Shown here piece by piece: positions 61,706 through 64,000 of a stretch of DNA of 64,000 nt; within the stretch, counting starts at the first letter, position 1, and each line of letters starts with the position of its first letter. The notes below the pieces were generated by a model that searched no databases, was not told where the DNA came from, and was given only the letters and a program-made list of their open reading frames with translations. Origin of the DNA: Olleya sediminilitoris (GTDB lineage Bacteria > Bacteroidota > Bacteroidia > Flavobacteriales > Flavobacteriaceae); NCBI RefSeq assembly GCF_016785945.1, contig NZ_JAEMEF010000004.1, forward strand, positions 62,001 through 126,000. The letters are read 5' to 3'. A program made the position numbers and the translations under genes.

Positions 61706-64000
61706 TTAGTGTTTTAATGCTTTATCATTATTAATATTGTCTTTACCTATACTTAGCATATTAGCAAATAACCTGTAAGCACCAGAAACTCCTGCAGGAA
61801 ACTCTCTAAAAAAGCTTAAACCTGTATATATGTAATGTCCTTTTCCGTGTTTAGCAACAAGTAAGCTTCCTGTTTTAGCAGTTTCGTTTTTGTCATGCAT
61901 AGATAATATTGGCGTAAACTGTGGAGCCCATTGATTTGGAAAATACAAACCACGCTCTTGCGTCCAGCCTTCAAAATCTTTAGTAGTAATAGTGTTAGGA
62001 AAGTTTAATATCTCATGTTTAGGAGCTAATAATTTAACTTCGGCGTTTTCATCTGTAACACGATCTCTAGATAATTTTAAGTCGTAAGGTGCAATTTGAT
62101 CTGTTTTTAAACGACGATTAGTATTGTATTGCACAATCATGTTTCCTCCATTTTTAACAAAATCAAACAGTAGGTCTTGTTTAAATTTTAAAGTTTCAAC
62201 AATATTGTAAGCTCTAATACCTACGACTACAGCATCAAAAGCACTAAGTCTTTCTGCTGTAATCTCTTCAGGTTTTAAAACCATAACATTATAACCAATT
62301 TGCTTTAAACTTTCAGGAACCACATCTCCAGCACCTTCAATGTAAGCAATGTTATTTCCTCTTTTTTGAATGTCTAGGCGAACAATTTTACTTTCGCTAG
62401 GTAGTAATACTGTTTGAAATGGAATATGCTCATAGTCAATTTCTACTAACTCTCTAGTGTAAGTTTTATTACCAATAGTAACAATAGGACTTAATAAGCC
62501 TTCATTTTGATTTTTAGGAGGAATAACAGTAAAAACTAAGGTTTGCTCTTGACCTTTATTAGCAATAGAAATGTTTTGCTTTTCAGGATACACAGACCAT
62601 CCGTTTGGATAGGCAAGGGTAACAAAACCTTCTAAATTATCTTTTCCTGCTTTAACAGTTACAGGAATCTCTTTTTGTTGGTCATTTTCAAAAATAATAA
62701 CCTTCTGATCTATTTTGGCAGAGGCTTCAGGTATAATTTCAAAAGGTCTATACAATTCACCTTTATCAGGTTTTGAATAACGATAAATTAGGTCTTTTTT
62801 TAGAGTAAAAGCAAAACCATTTATATTTAAATTAAAATCAACCGTTATTGCACGTGGTGTTTCTGGTTTTCCTATTAAGTTTTTATCATCAACAGTGTAC
62901 ATTCCTAAACTTCCTTTTTTATTTAGCCAATAAGGAGCTGTAGGTTGTAATTTTGTAGATATAGTAAGCTGCTCCTTTATTTGTTGTTTGTTGTTGTAAT
63001 TTAAAGGTTTACCGTATTTAGTAGTATTAATTTTATTATTTAATATAGAATAACTGTCTAATGTTATGTTTGCGTTGCTTCGGTTTAAAGCTTCTATAGT
63101 TACATCTATAGTTTCGCCAGTTGAAGCTGTTGGAGCGCTTGCTGAAGCCTCAAGGTATAATCCTGCACAAGCTTCAATTATTCTATTAATTTCTTTAATT
63201 TTTTGAGTTTTCCATTGAGGGTTATCTATGTTAGCAATTAATTGTCTAGCTTCTAATAGTTGACTTAAATGCGCTGAAGGATTTTCAAAATTAAAATTGT
63301 TTTCAATAGTTTTTAAAATAGCTTCAATTATTTTACCACCTTTAACTCTTGTCCAAGTGGTATTTATGCCATCAAAAATATTGTTTTTATCTTTTGGTAA
63401 ATCACCTTTAATTAACTCGATATATTCAGTTTGACTTCCACGTTGAGATAAACGACCAAAACCTTGGCACAAATGTTGGCTACTGGCTAATGCTGCTATT
63501 TCGTTGTTTGATAAGCCTAATGCAGGATAATAGACACCAATGTCAAAGCTTAAGAGATTTGTTTTATCTGCTTCATCAAATTTTTCTTGGCTACCATAAA
63601 ACCACCATGAGGTATTAAAAAACTCGCGTTGAGGTTGCCAAGTTCCGTATTGTTTAACTTGATCAGGATATGCATTTTTATCGTTAGCCAGATCAAAAGC
63701 TTCTACACTTAACATAGCCGAACTTGTGTGATGACCATGTGTTGTACCTGGACTTCTGTGGTCAAAACGATTGATAATTATATCTGGTTTAAATTGTCTA
63801 ATAGCTAAAACAACATCACTTAAAACTTCGTCTTTATTCCAGATCTCTAAAGTTTCATCAGGATGTTTAGAGTATCCAAAATCATTAGCTCTTGTAAAGC
63901 GTTGTTCTCCACCATCTGTACGCCTTGCTGCTAATAGCTCTTGCGTACGTATTACACCTAATAGCTCTCTAATTTCTGGACCTATAAGGTTTTGTCCACC
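61706..64000 (-). CDS. PIG-L family deacetylase, 5' truncated by the window end
   Basis: The frame is open to base 64000; 764 C-terminal residues are visible. The zinc region contains IINRFDHRSPGTTHGHHTSS; the AHPDD motif lies beyond the window. The C-terminal two-thirds are beta-sandwich-like (YPNGWSVYPEKQNISIANKG) followed by a Rossmann-like region (FDAVVVGIRAYNIVETLKFK, VKNGGNMIVQYN) that resembles a glutamine-amidotransferase-like domain. An internal ATG at 63715 is not the real start. Family members remove N-acetyl groups from GlcNAc-containing substrates. It is the first gene of the operon with the small ORF and the symporter. Confidence 0.88.
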   Translation of the reverse strand, partial: GGQNLIGPEIRELLGVIRTQELLAARRTDGGEQRFTRANDFGYSKHPDETLEIWNKDEVLSDVVLAIRQFKPDIIINRFDHRSPGTTHGHHTSSAMLSVEAFDLANDKNAYPDQVKQYGTWQPQREFFNTSWWFYGSQEKFDEADKTNLLSFDIGVYYPALGLSNNEIAALASSQHLCQGFGRLSQRGSQTEYIELIKGDLPKDKNNIFDGINTTWTRVKGGKIIEAILKTIENNFNFENPSAHLSQLLEARQLIANIDNPQWKTQKIKEINRIIEACAGLYLEASASAPTASTGETIDVTIEALNRSNANITLDSYSILNNKINTTKYGKPLNYNNKQQIKEQLTISTKLQPTAPYWLNKKGSLGMYTVDDKNLIGKPETPRAITVDFNLNINGFAFTLKKDLIYRYSKPDKGELYRPFEIIPEASAKIDQKVIIFENDQQKEIPVTVKAGKDNLEGFVTLAYPNGWSVYPEKQNISIANKGQEQTLVFTVIPPKNQNEGLLSPIVTIGNKTYTRELVEIDYEHIPFQTVLLPSESKIVRLDIQKRGNNIAYIEGAGDVVPESLKQIGYNVMVLKPEEITAERLSAFDAVVVGIRAYNIVETLKFKQDLLFDFVKNGGNMIVQYNTNRRLKTDQIAPYDLKLSRDRVTDENAEVKLLAPKHEILNFPNTITTKDFEGWTQERGLYFPNQWAPQFTPILSMHDKNETAKTGSLLVAKHGKGHYIYTGLSFFREFPAGVSGAYRLFANMLSIGKDNINNDKALKH

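Noticed and set aside
63713-63715. ATG at 63715 as the start of the PIG-L gene.
   Set aside because: The frame is open upstream to the end of the window and encodes the family's HGHHTSS-type region, so the start is outside.

Overview
The window is strongly AT-rich chromosomal DNA from a member of the Flavobacteriaceae (Bacteroidota), most like the marine Olleya/Lacinutrix/Psychroserpens/Winogradskyella group. This rests on DUF4199, DUF4252, BtuG-like DUF5074 and T9SS type A domains, zinc-independent L31, Spy-like genes paired with ECF sigma factors, Bacteroidota promoters (TTG or TTTG, 19 bp, TAnnTTTG) and few Shine-Dalgarno sites. The genus cannot be fixed by eye. I saw no tRNA, rRNA, insertion sequence, phage or CRISPR array.

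Layout. 1-2257: a YwqK/MORN-like fragment, a SCO1 copper chaperone and a BNR-repeat lipoprotein. 2325-3843: an ECF sigma operon (sigma, putative anti-sigma, Spy-like protein). 4117-9272: MsbA-type ABC exporter abutting a phosphohexomutase, a GT2 glycosyltransferase and DUF4199. 9432-23129: mostly housekeeping (L31, GlmU-like protein, two YhhN paralogues, peptide-binding lipoprotein, mtaB, MltD-like transglycosylase, cardiolipin synthase, L34, carB), punctuated by strong hairpin terminators.

23167-35462 is the most unusual part. A six-gene coupled minus-strand operon holds a nucleotidyltransferase-fold protein, a B12-type radical SAM enzyme, a methyltransferase, a second B12-type radical SAM enzyme, a lipoprotein with one CxxCH haem motif and a GT2 glycosyltransferase. 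A second minus-strand operon holds a flippase, an FkbM methyltransferase, a third B12-type radical SAM enzyme and a HemK-like methyltransferase. A GT87 polyprenol-dependent glycosyltransferase lies between them. I infer an undescribed pathway making or modifying a surface glycan or lipid, with radical methylation or rearrangement steps.

35544-37864: thioesterase, small membrane protein, RmuC. 38204-47485 is a cobalamin uptake locus: btuFCD on the minus strand, then a 35-codon membrane ORF, a cobalamin riboswitch, a BtuB-type receptor, a BtuG-like surface propeller, a second propeller fused to a sandwich domain and T9SS tag, and a Dph6-like PP-loop ATPase. It could supply the cofactor needed by the radical SAM cluster.

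47489-55769: S41 protease, a second ECF sigma operon with two DUF4252 proteins, purB and neighbours, a haem-binding protein, a glycosyltransferase and a KTSC/DnaJ protein. 56084-64000: a PhoX-like lipoprotein and a MauG-type dihaem peroxidase lipoprotein whose signal peptide is encoded by a perfect terminator-like hairpin; then a BamE-like membrane protein, an SSS symporter, a 35-residue membrane protein and a PIG-L deacetylase cut by the window end.
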